From NCBI RefSeq assembly GCF_030814655.1, contig NZ_JAUSVK010000001.1, forward strand, positions 2,375,501 to 2,439,500: 64,000 nucleotides of DNA, given 5' to 3'. Below are positions 47,516-56,717 of this stretch, one piece after another. Within the stretch, counting starts at the first letter, position 1. Each line of letters opens with the position of its first letter. The notes under the pieces were generated by a model, which did not search any database, was not told the origin of the DNA, and saw only the letters and a list, made by a program, of their open reading frames with translations. The DNA is from Labrys monachus. GTDB lineage: Bacteria; Pseudomonadota; Alphaproteobacteria; Rhizobiales; Labraceae. A program made the position numbers and the translations under genes.

Positions 47516-50467
47516 ATGGATCGTCAGGACGACGTGAGTGAACGGTCTTTCAGCTATGGCGGCGATGCCGCCTATCTGGAAGACCTTTATGCCCGCTATG
47601 AGGACAATCCGGCTTCCGTGAACGGCGAGTGGGCGGCGTTCTTCGCCGGTCTGGCCGACGACAAGGCGGTTGTCGCGAAGAATGCCCGGGGTGCCAGCTG
47701 GGCCAGGCCCAACTGGCCGATCGCGGCCAATGGCGAACTCGTCTCGGCCCTGGACGGCAATTGGGGACTGATCGAAAAGAAGGTCGGCGAGAAGATCAAG
47801 GCGAAGGCGGAAGCCCAGGGCGCGGCCATCGCGCCCGACGCCGTCCTCCAGGCCACGCGCGATTCCGTGCGCGCCATCATGCTGATCCGCGCCTTCCGCA
47901 TGCGCGGCCATCTGTTCGCCGCCCTCGACCCGCTCGGCCTGCAGGCGCCGCGCGACCACGAGGAACTCCATCCCTCGACCTATGGCTTCAGCGAGGGCGA
48001 CCTCGACCGCAAGATCTTCATCGATCACGTGCTCGGGCTGGAATTCGCCAGCATCCGCGAGATCGTCGCCATCCTGACGCGGACCTATTGCTCGACGCTC
48101 GGCGTCGAGTTCATGCATATTTCCGATCCGGCGCAGAAGTCGTGGATCCAGCAGCGCATCGAAGGCGCCGACAAGGAGATCTCCTTCACCCGCGAGGGCA
48201 AGCGCGCCATCCTCAACAAGCTGATCGAGGCCGAAGGCTTCGAGAAGTTCATCGACGTCAAATATACCGGCACCAAGCGCTTCGGCCTGGACGGGTCTGA
48301 ATCCGCCATTCCCGCGCTGGAGCAGATCATCAAGCGCGGCGGCGCGCTCGGCGTGCAGGACATCGTGCTCGGCATGGCCCATCGCGGCCGTCTCAACGTG
48401 CTCGCGCAGGTCATGGGCAAGCCCCACCGGGCCATCTTCCACGAGTTCAAGGGCGGCTCCTACACGCCGGACGACGTGGAGGGCTCGGGCGACGTCAAAT
48501 ATCATCTCGGCGCCTCGTCGGACCGCGAGTTCGACGGCAACCGGGTGCATCTGTCGCTGACCGCCAATCCCTCCCATCTCGAGATCGTCGATCCCGTCGT
48601 GCTCGGCAAGGTGCGGGCCAAGCAGGACCAGCACGACGACACCAATGCCCGCTCGACGGTGATGCCGCTGCTCATCCATGGCGATGCGGCCTTTGCCGGC
48701 CAGGGCGTGGTGGCCGAGTGCCTGGGCCTGTCCGGCCTCAAGGGCCACCGCACCGGCGGCTCGATGCATTTCATCATCAACAACCAGATCGGCTTCACCA
48801 CCAATCCGCGCTATTCGCGCTCCTCGCCCTATCCTTCGGATGTGGCGAAGATGATCGAGGCGCCGATCTTCCACGTCAACGGCGACGATCCGGAGGCGGT
48901 GGTGTTCGCCGCCAAGGTGGCGACAGAATTCCGGCAGACCTTCCACAAGCCGGTGGTGGTGGACATGTTCTGCTATCGCCGCTTCGGCCATAACGAGGGC
49001 GACGAGCCGGGCTTCACCCAGCCTTTGATGTACCGGACCATCCGCCAGCATCCCGGCGTGGTCGAGATCTATTCCGAAAGGCTCATCACCGCCGGCGTCG
49101 TCACCCGCGACGAGGTCGAGAAGATGAAGGCCGACTGGCGCGCCCATCTGGAGGCCGAATACGAGGCCGGCCAGAGCTACCGGCCCAACAAGGCCGACTG
49201 GCTCGACGGCCAATGGGCGGGCCTGAAGGCGGCCGGCGCCGACGCCAGCGACGATCCCCGCCGCGGCGCCACCGGCGTCGACGTCGCCAGGCTGACGAGC
49301 ATCGGCACCGGGCTCACGACGGTGCCCGAGGGGTTCCACCTCCACAAGACCATCCAGCGCTTCCTCGACACGCGGCGCCGGATGATCGAGACCGGCGAGG
49401 GCCTCGACTGGGCGACCGCCGAGGCGCTCGCCTTCGGCAGCCTGTGCGACGAGGGCTATCGCGTGCGCCTGTCCGGCCAGGACTGCGAGCGCGGCACCTT
49501 CTCCCAGCGCCATTCCGTGCTGATCGACCAGGAAACCGAGAAGCGCTACACGCCGCTGAAGAACATCCGCCAGGGGCAGGGCCGCTACGAGGTCATCAAC
49601 TCGATGCTCTCCGAAGAGGCGGTGCTCGGCTTCGAATATGGCTATTCGCTCGCCGAGCCCAAGGCGCTCACGCTGTGGGAAGCCCAGTTCGGCGACTTCG
49701 CCAACGGCGCGCAGGTGGTGTTCGACCAGTTCATCTCGTCGGGCGAACGCAAATGGCTGCGCCTGTCGGGCCTCGTCTGCCTGCTGCCGCACGGCTATGA
49801 GGGCCAGGGGCCGGAGCATTCCTCCGCCCGCCTCGAGCGCTTCCTGCAGATGTGCGCCGAGGACAACATGCAGGTGGCGAACTGCACGACGCCGGCGAAT
49901 TATTTCCACATCCTGCGCCGCCAGCTCAAGCGCGACATCCGCAAGCCGCTGATCCTGATGACGCCGAAGTCGCTGCTGCGCCACAAGCGGGCGGTGTCGA
50001 AGCTCGCCGAATTCGGGGCGGACACCACCTTCCACCGCATCCTCTGGGACGACGCCCAATACGGCACCTCACCGACCAAGCTGGTCTCGGACGAGAAGAT
50101 CCGCCGCGTCGTCCTGTGTTCGGGCAAGGTCTATTACGACCTTCTCGACGAGCGCGAGAAGCGCGGCCTCGACGACATCTATCTGCTGCGGGTGGAACAG
50201 CTCTATCCCTTCCCGCTGAAATCGCTGGTTTCCGAGCTTTCGCGCTTCCGCAACGCCGACGTGGTGTGGTGCCAGGAGGAGCCGAAGAACATGGGCGCCT
50301 GGTCCTTCGTCGAGCCCTATCTGGAATGGGTGCTCGGGCAGGCCGGCACCAAGGCCAAGCGCGCCGCCTATGCCGGACGGCCGGCCTCGGCGGCCACCGC
50401 CACCGGCTTGATGTCGAAGCATTTGGCCCAGTTGCAGGCTTTCACGGATGAAGCTCTGACGATCTGA
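47516..50467 (+). CDS. sucA: 2-oxoglutarate dehydrogenase E1 component
   Basis: 983 residues. Thiamine-diphosphate enzyme decarboxylating 2-oxoglutarate. N-terminal E2-contact segment SYGGDAAYLEDLYARYEDNPASVNGEWAAFF, active-site GMAHRGRLNVLAQVMGKPH, TPP motif HGDAAFAGQGVVAECLGLS...IINNQIGFTT, and C-terminal HGYEGQGPEHSSARLERFLQM. It is followed by a YciI-like gene instead of directly by sucB. Confidence 0.97.
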   Translation: MDRQDDVSERSFSYGGDAAYLEDLYARYEDNPASVNGEWAAFFAGLADDKAVVAKNARGASWARPNWPIAANGELVSALDGNWGLIEKKVGEKIKAKAEAQGAAIAPDAVLQATRDSVRAIMLIRAFRMRGHLFAALDPLGLQAPRDHEELHPSTYGFSEGDLDRKIFIDHVLGLEFASIREIVAILTRTYCSTLGVEFMHISDPAQKSWIQQRIEGADKEISFTREGKRAILNKLIEAEGFEKFIDVKYTGTKRFGLDGSESAIPALEQIIKRGGALGVQDIVLGMAHRGRLNVLAQVMGKPHRAIFHEFKGGSYTPDDVEGSGDVKYHLGASSDREFDGNRVHLSLTANPSHLEIVDPVVLGKVRAKQDQHDDTNARSTVMPLLIHGDAAFAGQGVVAECLGLSGLKGHRTGGSMHFIINNQIGFTTNPRYSRSSPYPSDVAKMIEAPIFHVNGDDPEAVVFAAKVATEFRQTFHKPVVVDMFCYRRFGHNEGDEPGFTQPLMYRTIRQHPGVVEIYSERLITAGVVTRDEVEKMKADWRAHLEAEYEAGQSYRPNKADWLDGQWAGLKAAGADASDDPRRGATGVDVARLTSIGTGLTTVPEGFHLHKTIQRFLDTRRRMIETGEGLDWATAEALAFGSLCDEGYRVRLSGQDCERGTFSQRHSVLIDQETEKRYTPLKNIRQGQGRYEVINSMLSEEAVLGFEYGYSLAEPKALTLWEAQFGDFANGAQVVFDQFISSGERKWLRLSGLVCLLPHGYEGQGPEHSSARLERFLQMCAEDNMQVANCTTPANYFHILRRQLKRDIRKPLILMTPKSLLRHKRAVSKLAEFGADTTFHRILWDDAQYGTSPTKLVSDEKIRRVVLCSGKVYYDLLDEREKRGLDDIYLLRVEQLYPFPLKSLVSELSRFRNADVVWCQEEPKNMGAWSFVEPYLEWVLGQAGTKAKRAAYAGRPASAATATGLMSKHLAQLQAFTDEALTI

Positions 50468-50477
50468 AGGAGACGCG

Positions 50478-50828
50478 ATGGCTTTCTTCGTTTGCAAGCT
50501 CAATCCTCCCCGCCCGAGCTTCGCCTTCGACATGACGGAGTCGGAGCGGGCGGTGATGGAGCAGCACAGCGCCTATCTGCGCCGGTTGAGCGAGGAGGGC
50601 GCTGCCCTGTTGTTCGGGCCGGTCGGCGACCCGAGGGGACCGTGGGGCCTGGGCATCTTCGAGGTCGAGGACGAATACAGGATGAGAGCGATCACGGCGG
50701 CCGATCCGGCCATTACCGCAGCCATGGGGTTCACCTATGAGATCATGCCCATGATGCAGGCGGTGGTGGGCAAAAGGATCGGGCGGACGGAGGAGGGGCC
50801 GCCGGGCGCCTCCCTCGTCCCCGGGTGA
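50478..50828 (+). CDS. YciI family protein within the 2-oxoglutarate dehydrogenase operon
   Basis: 116 residues. The ferredoxin-like YciI fold is indicated by FFVCKLNPPRPSF, the MEQHSAYLRRLSEEGAALLFGPV histidine helix and GLGIFEVEDEYRMRAI. Family members lack an agreed function. It begins 10 bases after the sucA stop with GGAGACG upstream, so it is co-transcribed between sucA and sucB. The C-terminal tail after VVGKR is unconserved. Confidence 0.78.
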   Translation: MAFFVCKLNPPRPSFAFDMTESERAVMEQHSAYLRRLSEEGAALLFGPVGDPRGPWGLGIFEVEDEYRMRAITAADPAITAAMGFTYEIMPMMQAVVGKRIGRTEEGPPGASLVPG

Positions 50829-50948
50829 GTCTCGACGGACGAGTATGATGATCGGCGGCGCGGTTTCCAACAGGCTCAGGCAAGCGTCCGCCGGCAGACA
50901 CAAGCAACGCGAGCCTTCGAGAGAGGACGCCCCCCGGGGCGCTATGCA

Positions 50949-52208
50949 ATGGCGACGGAAATCAAGGTACCAACCCTCGGCGAGTCGGTTACGGAAGCGA
51001 CCATCGGCAAATGGTTCAAGAAGCCCGGCGACGCCGTCAAGGTGGACGAGCCGGTGGTGGAACTTGAGACCGACAAGGTGACGCTCGAAGTCAATGCGCC
51101 GGCCGCCGGCGTGCTCGGCGACATCCTCGCCAAGACCGGCGATACGGTCGGCGTCGGCGCCGTGCTCGGCTCGATCACCGCCGGCGGACAGGCGGCGGCG
51201 CCGCAGGCCGCCGCGCCCCAGGCCGCGCCGGCCCGGGCTCCCGCGCCTGCGGCTCCTGCTGCCGCCGCGCCCGCCGCGGCGCCTTCGGCCATGCCGCCCT
51301 CGCCGGCTGCCGCCAAGATCGCCGCCGACCGCGGGCTCGACCCGGCGCAGATCGAGGGGAGCGGCCGCCGCGGCCAGGTCCTCAAGGGCGACGTGCTGGC
51401 CGCCGAAGCCCCCGGCGAGGCACCGAAGCCGGCCGCGCCTGCGCCCGTCGCGGCGGCCCCGGCGCCCGTCGCTTCGGCGCCCCGCGTGTCCTCGCCGGCG
51501 GCGGATGCGGCCCGCGAGGAGCGGGTGCGCATGACCAAGCTGCGCCAGACCATCGCGCGCCGCCTCAAGGAGGCGCAGACCAATGCCGCGATGCTGACGA
51601 CCTTCAACGAGGTCGACATGAGCAGCGTCATGGCGCTGCGCAACCAGTACAAGGACCTGTTCGAGAAGAAGCACGGCGTGAAGCTCGGCTTCATGTCCTT
51701 CTTCGTGCGCGCCTGCGTCCAGGCCCTCAAGGAAATGCCGGCGGTCAATGCCGAGCTCGACGGGCAGGACATCATCTACAAGAATTTCTACCATATCGGC
51801 GTCGCCGTCGGCACCGAGAAGGGCCTCGTCGTCCCGGTCATCCGCGATGCCGACGCGCTGGGCCTTGCCGGCATCGAGAAGACCATCTCCGATTTCGGCA
51901 AGCGCGCCCGCGACGGCCAGCTCAAGATCGAGGAGATGCAGGGCGGCACCTTCACCATCTCGAACGGCGGCGTCTACGGCTCGCTGATGTCGACGCCGAT
52001 CCTCAACGCGCCGCAATCGGCGATCCTCGGCATGCACAAGATCCAGGAGCGGCCGATGGTGGTGGGCGGGCAGATCGTCATCCGTCCGATGATGTATCTC
52101 GCTCTGTCCTATGACCACCGCATGATCGACGGCAAGGAGGCGGTGACCTTCCTCGTGCGGGTGAAGGAAAGCCTGGAAGACCCGGCGCGCCTGGTGCTGG
52201 ATCTGTGA
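50949..52208 (+). CDS. sucB: dihydrolipoyl succinyltransferase, E2 of 2-oxoglutarate dehydrogenase
   Basis: 419 residues. Lipoyl domain with lipoyl-Lys43 ([11 protein letters not shown]), a long Ala/Pro linker (about residues 78-115), the E3/E1-binding segment [32 protein letters not shown], a second Ala/Pro linker, and the acyltransferase core ending [18 protein letters not shown] with catalytic His and Asp. It forms the complex core with SucA and Lpd. Confidence 0.96.
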   Translation: MATEIKVPTLGESVTEATIGKWFKKPGDAVKVDEPVVELETDKVTLEVNAPAAGVLGDILAKTGDTVGVGAVLGSITAGGQAAAPQAAAPQAAPARAPAPAAPAAAAPAAAPSAMPPSPAAAKIAADRGLDPAQIEGSGRRGQVLKGDVLAAEAPGEAPKPAAPAPVAAAPAPVASAPRVSSPAADAAREERVRMTKLRQTIARRLKEAQTNAAMLTTFNEVDMSSVMALRNQYKDLFEKKHGVKLGFMSFFVRACVQALKEMPAVNAELDGQDIIYKNFYHIGVAVGTEKGLVVPVIRDADALGLAGIEKTISDFGKRARDGQLKIEEMQGGTFTISNGGVYGSLMSTPILNAPQSAILGMHKIQERPMVVGGQIVIRPMMYLALSYDHRMIDGKEAVTFLVRVKESLEDPARLVLDL

Positions 52209-52333
52209 TCCGCGCCGCCTGATATCCCGCCGGAAGAGGGAGGGCCGGCGACCGGCGCTCCCCGCCCCGGGCCCGATCCGCGAGCCCGGTCCTCCGGCCG
52301 TCCTTGTCCGCCAATACCACAAGCGAGCTTTCC

Positions 52334-53731
52334 ATGGCCCACGACGTCATCGTTATCGGAACCGGCCCCGGCGGCTATGTCTGCGCCATCCGCGCGGCGC
52401 AACTCGGCCTGAATGTGGCCGTGGTCGAAAAGCGCGCCACCTATGGCGGAACCTGCCTGAACATCGGCTGCATCCCCTCCAAGGCGCTGCTCCACGCTTC
52501 CGAACTGTTCGAGGAGGCCGGCCACGGCTTCGCGCATTTCGGCATCGACGTGCCGGCGCCGGTGCTCAACCTCGCGCAGATGATGAAGCACAGGCAGGAG
52601 ACGGTCGATTCCAACGTCCAGGGCGTCGCCTTCCTGTTCAAGAAGAACAAGATCACCGCCTATCGGGGCACCGGCAGGATCCTCGGCGCCGGCAAGGTCG
52701 AGGTCACCGCCGACGACGGGTCGACCCAGTTGGTCGAGGCCAAGTCGATCGTGATCGCGACCGGGTCGGACGTCGCCCAGCTGCCGGGCGTGACCATCGA
52801 CGAGAAGACGGTGGTGTCGTCCACCGGCGCGCTTGAGCTTCCCGCCGTTCCCAAGAAGCTGGTGGTGATCGGCGCGGGCGTCATCGGCCTGGAGCTCGGT
52901 TCGGTCTGGCGCCGGCTCGGCGCCGAGGTGACGGTGGTGGAGTTCCTCGACCGCATCCTGCCCGGCATGGACGGCGAGGTGGCCAAGCAGGCGCAGCGCC
53001 TGTTCGCCCGCCAGGGCATCGAGTTCAAGCTCGCTACCAAGGTCACCGGCGTGGAGACGAGCGCCGCCGGTGCGGTCGTCTCGGTCGAGCCGGTGGCGGG
53101 CGGCGACAAGGAGACGATCGCCGCCGACATCGTGCTCGTCGCCACCGGCCGCCGTCCCTTTACCGACGGCCTCGGCCTGGAGGGCGCGGGCGTCGCCACC
53201 GAGCGCGGGCGGGTGGTCATCGACGACCGCTTCCAGACCGGCGTGCCCGGCATCTACGCCATCGGCGACGTCGTCCGGGGCCCGATGCTGGCCCACAAGG
53301 GCGAGGACGAGGGCGTCGCCTGCGCCGAGATCATCGCCGGCGAGCATGGCCATGTGAACTACGACACCATTCCGGCGGTGGTCTACACCTATCCGGAGAT
53401 CGCCTCGGTCGGCAGGACGGAGGAGGAGTTGAAGGCGGCCGGCGTGAGCTACAAGGCCGGCAAGTTCCCCTTCACCGCCAATGGCCGTGCCAGGGCGAAC
53501 CGCACCACCGAGGGCTTCGTCAAGATCCTCGCCGATGCCGCGACGGACCGGGTGCTCGGCGTCCATATCGTCGGCGCCGGTGCCGGCGAGATGATCCATG
53601 AGGGCGTGGTGCTCATGGAGTTCGGCGGTTCGTCGGAGGATCTCGGCCGTACCTGCCATGCCCATCCGACCATGTCGGAAGCGGTCAAGGAGGCGGCGCT
53701 TGCCGTCCTCGGGCGCGCCATCCATATGTGA
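52334..53731 (+). CDS. lpdA: dihydrolipoyl dehydrogenase (E3)
   Basis: 465 residues. FAD motif [21 protein letters not shown], redox disulfide Cys41/Cys46 ([13 protein letters not shown]), NAD motif [20 protein letters not shown], second FAD motif [22 protein letters not shown] and the C-terminal His-Glu in [17 protein letters not shown] 52334 gives the normal N-terminus; a TTG ten codons upstream is in frame. It closes the TCA operon and may also serve the E1 encoded at 38388. Confidence 0.96.
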   Translation: MAHDVIVIGTGPGGYVCAIRAAQLGLNVAVVEKRATYGGTCLNIGCIPSKALLHASELFEEAGHGFAHFGIDVPAPVLNLAQMMKHRQETVDSNVQGVAFLFKKNKITAYRGTGRILGAGKVEVTADDGSTQLVEAKSIVIATGSDVAQLPGVTIDEKTVVSSTGALELPAVPKKLVVIGAGVIGLELGSVWRRLGAEVTVVEFLDRILPGMDGEVAKQAQRLFARQGIEFKLATKVTGVETSAAGAVVSVEPVAGGDKETIAADIVLVATGRRPFTDGLGLEGAGVATERGRVVIDDRFQTGVPGIYAIGDVVRGPMLAHKGEDEGVACAEIIAGEHGHVNYDTIPAVVYTYPEIASVGRTEEELKAAGVSYKAGKFPFTANGRARANRTTEGFVKILADAATDRVLGVHIVGAGAGEMIHEGVVLMEFGGSSEDLGRTCHAHPTMSEAVKEAALAVLGRAIHM

Positions 53732-53865
53732 GGGCGCCGCCCCGGCGCCGCGAGGCCGCCAAAAGGCCATAGAGGCGCGATAGGAGGCTCGGTTCGGCGG
53801 GAGAGCCCGTCCCGCCGAGCAGGAGGCGGCCGTCCCGCGGGCGGCCGGCCAAACCGGAGTTTGCA

Positions 53866-54684
53866 ATGCTTGATATTCGGACCGCTTTCGCCTTGTTCGG
53901 GCTCGTCGCCATGGCCGGTCCGGCTTTCGCGCAGAATGCACCGGCCGAGCCCCCCGAGCCGCCCAAGCGCCCGCCCATCGCGGCGCCGGCGCAGTCCGCG
54001 GCGGTCGCGGCTCCCGCGCAGCTCGCGGCCCCGGCCCCCGCCCCGGCCGCCCCCACCGGCGGCGACGTGCCCCCCCCGCCCGAATTCGTTTCCGGCGGCC
54101 AGCCGCTCGAGGTCGACGTCCATCCGGTCAATCCGCGGGCGATCAGCCCCGCCGACAAGGCGACGCTCGACCAGATCGACAAATATTTCAATTCGATCCG
54201 GGTGATGTCCGGCAAGTTCGTGCAGATCGGCGCCGATGGCCAGCGCATCACCGGCTCGTTCTGGGTGTCCAAGCCGGGCCGGATGCGCTTCGACTATGAT
54301 CCGCCGTCGCCGCTGCAATTGCTGGCCGACGGCACCTCGGTCGCCGTGCGCAACCGCAAGCTGAACACGCAGGACCTCTATCTGATCAGCCAGACGCCGC
54401 TGCGCTTCCTGCTGGCCGACAGCATCGACCTCATCCAGGATTCGCGGGTGATCGCGCTCGGGCGCGAGCAGGCCGGCGTCAGCGTGGTGCTGGAGGAGAA
54501 ATCCTCCATCGGCGGCTCCGCCCGCATCCAGCTGAGCTTTCCCGCCCCGAGCTTCACGCTGCGCCAATGGACCATCACCGACGCGCAGGGCTACGACACC
54601 ACGGTGACGATCACCAGCCTCGACACCACCTCGCGCCCGCCGGACCGCATCTTCTACATCGACCAGACCCGCATCCTGAAATAG
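53866..54684 (+). CDS. LolA family outer-membrane lipoprotein carrier protein
   Basis: 272 residues. Signal peptide MLDIRTAFALFGLVAMAGPAFAQ, then a Pro/Ala-rich spacer of about 60 residues, then a LolA/LolB-like beta half-barrel: KYFNSIRVMSGKFVQIGADGQ, GSFWVSKPGRMRFDYDPPSP and the aromatic end FYIDQTRILK. Probably ferries lipoproteins across the periplasm. The Pro-rich spacer is unusual compared with enterobacterial LolA. Transcribed alone after lpd. Confidence 0.85.
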   Translation: MLDIRTAFALFGLVAMAGPAFAQNAPAEPPEPPKRPPIAAPAQSAAVAAPAQLAAPAPAPAAPTGGDVPPPPEFVSGGQPLEVDVHPVNPRAISPADKATLDQIDKYFNSIRVMSGKFVQIGADGQRITGSFWVSKPGRMRFDYDPPSPLQLLADGTSVAVRNRKLNTQDLYLISQTPLRFLLADSIDLIQDSRVIALGREQAGVSVVLEEKSSIGGSARIQLSFPAPSFTLRQWTITDAQGYDTTVTITSLDTTSRPPDRIFYIDQTRILK

Positions 54685-54747
54685 CGGCGGGGAGGGGGCC
54701 GATCTCCGATCGACCTTCTTCCTCTCCGGCGGGCGCGGCATTTCCAA

Positions 54748-54772
54748 GATGGGCGATAGGAGATCGCCCATC
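54748..54772. terminator. GATGGGCGAT hairpin after lolA
   Basis: A perfect 10-bp stem with a 5-base loop, about 65 bases after the lolA stop. It is part of a ~70-base element that recurs near 55021-55095. Confidence 0.5.
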
Positions 54773-54805
54773 CATTTGCGGCAAGTTGTGCCGGCATGAA
54801 CGCGC

Positions 54806-54982
54806 CCACCCTCCCCTTGAGGTCCGGCGATATTCGCTTTGCGAATATCGCCGAGGGGTCGACGCGAAGCGTCGGGGTGGGGTGACTCCTTCGCAGGAAT
54901 CGCGCGCGCCGACCTCGCCGGTCGCGCCTGTTCACCCCACCCCGGCCTTTCAGGCCGACCCTCCCCCTCCAGGGGAGGGTGG
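54806..54982. repeat. long palindromic intergenic repeat
   Basis: The ends CCACCCTCCCCT (54806-54817) and its exact complement (54971-54982) enclose further inverted segments: GGCGATATTCGC with complement around TTT (54826-54852), CGACGC/GCGTCG, and GGGGTGGGGTGA facing TCACCCCACCCC. This type of element occurs dispersed in genomes of this order. Confidence 0.75.
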
Positions 54983-55131
54983 AGCGGCGGGCCAGCCCGG
55001 CGACGGTCCGAAGTCTCGGAGGGTCGATCTTCGATCGACTTCTGGCCATCCGCCAGACGATGCGTTCCAAGGCGGGCGATCGGAGATTGCCCCTCCCGCC
55101 CCCCTCTCGAACGCGGGCGGATCGTCCCGGC

Positions 55132-56163
55132 CTATCGCCTGCGCGCCCGCGCCACCAGGGCGATGCGCATGAGGGCGCGCGAGACGAGGGCTTCGGCGAG
55201 CATGGCGTTGCGCCGCGCCTCCAGCACCGCATCCGACAATTCGGCGACGATGCGGTCGAGCCGCTCCATGCCGAGCGCCGTCAATTGTGCGGTGACGCCG
55301 GCCTTGCGGCGGAAATAGATCTGTCCGCCCGCGCTGTCGACCACGCCGGCGGCCGGGCGCCCCTTCTCGACCTCGCCGCGCAGGCGATGCAGCAGCAAGG
55401 CATGCCGCAGCGCCGTGCCGGCCAGCACCGAGGCGTTGACGCCCTCGCTCCAGGCCTTGGCCAGGATGGCGTCCAGGGCCTCCGTGCGCCCGGAGAAAGC
55501 GGCGTCGATGATCTCGTCCGTCACCAGCGCGCTGGCGTCGCCGACCACCGCTTCCACATCCTGCGGCTCGATGCGCCCGGCGCCATGGGCGTAGAGCGTC
55601 AGCTTGCGCAGCTCGCTGCGCGTCGCCAGCCGGTCGCCGCCGAGCAGGCCCGCCAGCATATCGCGGGCCTCCGGCGCGATGGTGAGCCCGGCGCTCGCCA
55701 CTTCCTCGGCGATGATCTGGCCGATATTGCCGCTCTCGTCGCTGAAGCAGGCGATCGCCGCGCCGGCGCGGGATTTCTCCACCAGCGAGACGAGCGGGTT
55801 GGATTTCTTGAGGTCGCCGGCCTCGATCACCACCCGGCAGGCGGGCGGCGGATCGGCGAGGATGGGTTCGAGCGCCGGCACCAGGTTGCGCGAGCCCGCG
55901 CGTAGCCGCACGGCCCGCCGGCCGCCGAACAGCGGGATGGTGAAGGCTTCGTCGGCGAGGCGCGCGGGATCGCCGCTAACCTCGTCGCCGTCGAGGCGCA
56001 CGAGCTGGAACGGATCCTCGGCATCGTCGACCGAGGCGGCGACCAGCGCGCGCACGCGCTCGCTGACCAGCCCGGTATCCGGGCCGTAGACGAGGATCAC
56101 GACGAAATGCGCGTCGGGCTTGCGGACAAAGGCGTCGACGGAGCGCCGCTCGATCGTCGTCAT
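55132..56163 (-). CDS. holA: DNA polymerase III subunit delta
   Basis: 343 residues. Clamp-loader subunit that opens the beta clamp. Recognised from VDAFVRKPDAHFVVILVYGPDTGLVSERVRAL, FGGRRAVRLRAGSRNLVPAL, RVVIEAGDLKKSNPLVSLVE and LLGGDRLATRSELRKLTLYAHG. It overlaps the lptE stop by 4 bases and is the last gene of leuS-lptE-holA, a conserved order. Confidence 0.92.
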   Translation of the reverse strand: MTTIERRSVDAFVRKPDAHFVVILVYGPDTGLVSERVRALVAASVDDAEDPFQLVRLDGDEVSGDPARLADEAFTIPLFGGRRAVRLRAGSRNLVPALEPILADPPPACRVVIEAGDLKKSNPLVSLVEKSRAGAAIACFSDESGNIGQIIAEEVASAGLTIAPEARDMLAGLLGGDRLATRSELRKLTLYAHGAGRIEPQDVEAVVGDASALVTDEIIDAAFSGRTEALDAILAKAWSEGVNASVLAGTALRHALLLHRLRGEVEKGRPAAGVVDSAGGQIYFRRKAGVTAQLTALGMERLDRIVAELSDAVLEARRNAMLAEALVSRALMRIALVARARRR

Positions 56164-56717
56164 TGCGCGGCGGTCGGCGCGCCCTGCGGATGGTCGGCGA
56201 GGAAGATCGCCAGGCGCGTGCGGATCTGGTCGGCCAGCACGTCGGCGGCGGCGGCCTCGGCATCCTTCTCGGCGCGCACCGCGGCGTAGCGCTGCAGGCC
56301 GCGGTCATAGGATTTGCGCGCGTTGCCCTTCGCCTTGAACAGCACCTTGCCCGTCGCCGCGTCGCGGAGCGTGAAGTCGCAGGTGACGGTCGCGGTGTCG
56401 ACCTCCGGCGTGGAGGTGAAAGAATTGACGAGCGCGGTGTCGGCGAAGGCGGATGCGACGAGGGTGAGCTTGTAGCGCGGCGCCGGCACCTCGCCGCCGC
56501 CCGTCAGGTAGAAGGACAGCTTGTTGCGGATGATCTGCGTGGTGCGGTCATCCGTCTGGTCGATGGTGATCGAGGCGAGCTTGTTGCTCAGCCCCGGCGC
56601 GACGGCGCCCTCGGTGGTGGCGTACATCGGCCGGAAGCAGCCGCCCAGCATCAGCGCCGGCAGGAGGGCGAGGGCGAGCAGGGCCGTGCGGCGCGCGGTC
56701 TGGTCAGGCGACGACAT
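56160..56717 (-). CDS. lptE: LPS-assembly lipoprotein LptE
   Basis: 185 residues. Signal peptide with lipobox (LMLGGC, Cys27) followed by [10 protein letters not shown], the usual start of alphaproteobacterial LptE. It plugs LptD in the outer membrane for LPS export. It overlaps leuS by 14 bases and holA by 4. Confidence 0.9.
   Translation of the reverse strand: MSSPDQTARRTALLALALLPALMLGGCFRPMYATTEGAVAPGLSNKLASITIDQTDDRTTQIIRNKLSFYLTGGGEVPAPRYKLTLVASAFADTALVNSFTSTPEVDTATVTCDFTLRDAATGKVLFKAKGNARKSYDRGLQRYAAVRAEKDAEAAAADVLADQIRTRLAIFLADHPQGAPTAAQ

Larger units (their letters stand above)
54685..55131. other. intergenic repeat region between lolA and holA
   Basis: About 447 bases between convergent genes, filled with palindromes: a 10-bp hairpin at 54748-54772, a 177-bp inverted-repeat block at 54806-54982, and two diverged copies of a ~70-base repeat at about 54698-54770 and 55021-55095. 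No coding region is supported. Confidence 0.7.

Noticed and set aside
47345-50059. 904-residue minus-strand open frame opposite sucA
   Set aside because: It is the antisense of a highly conserved gene, stop-free because of high GC. No recognisable motif.
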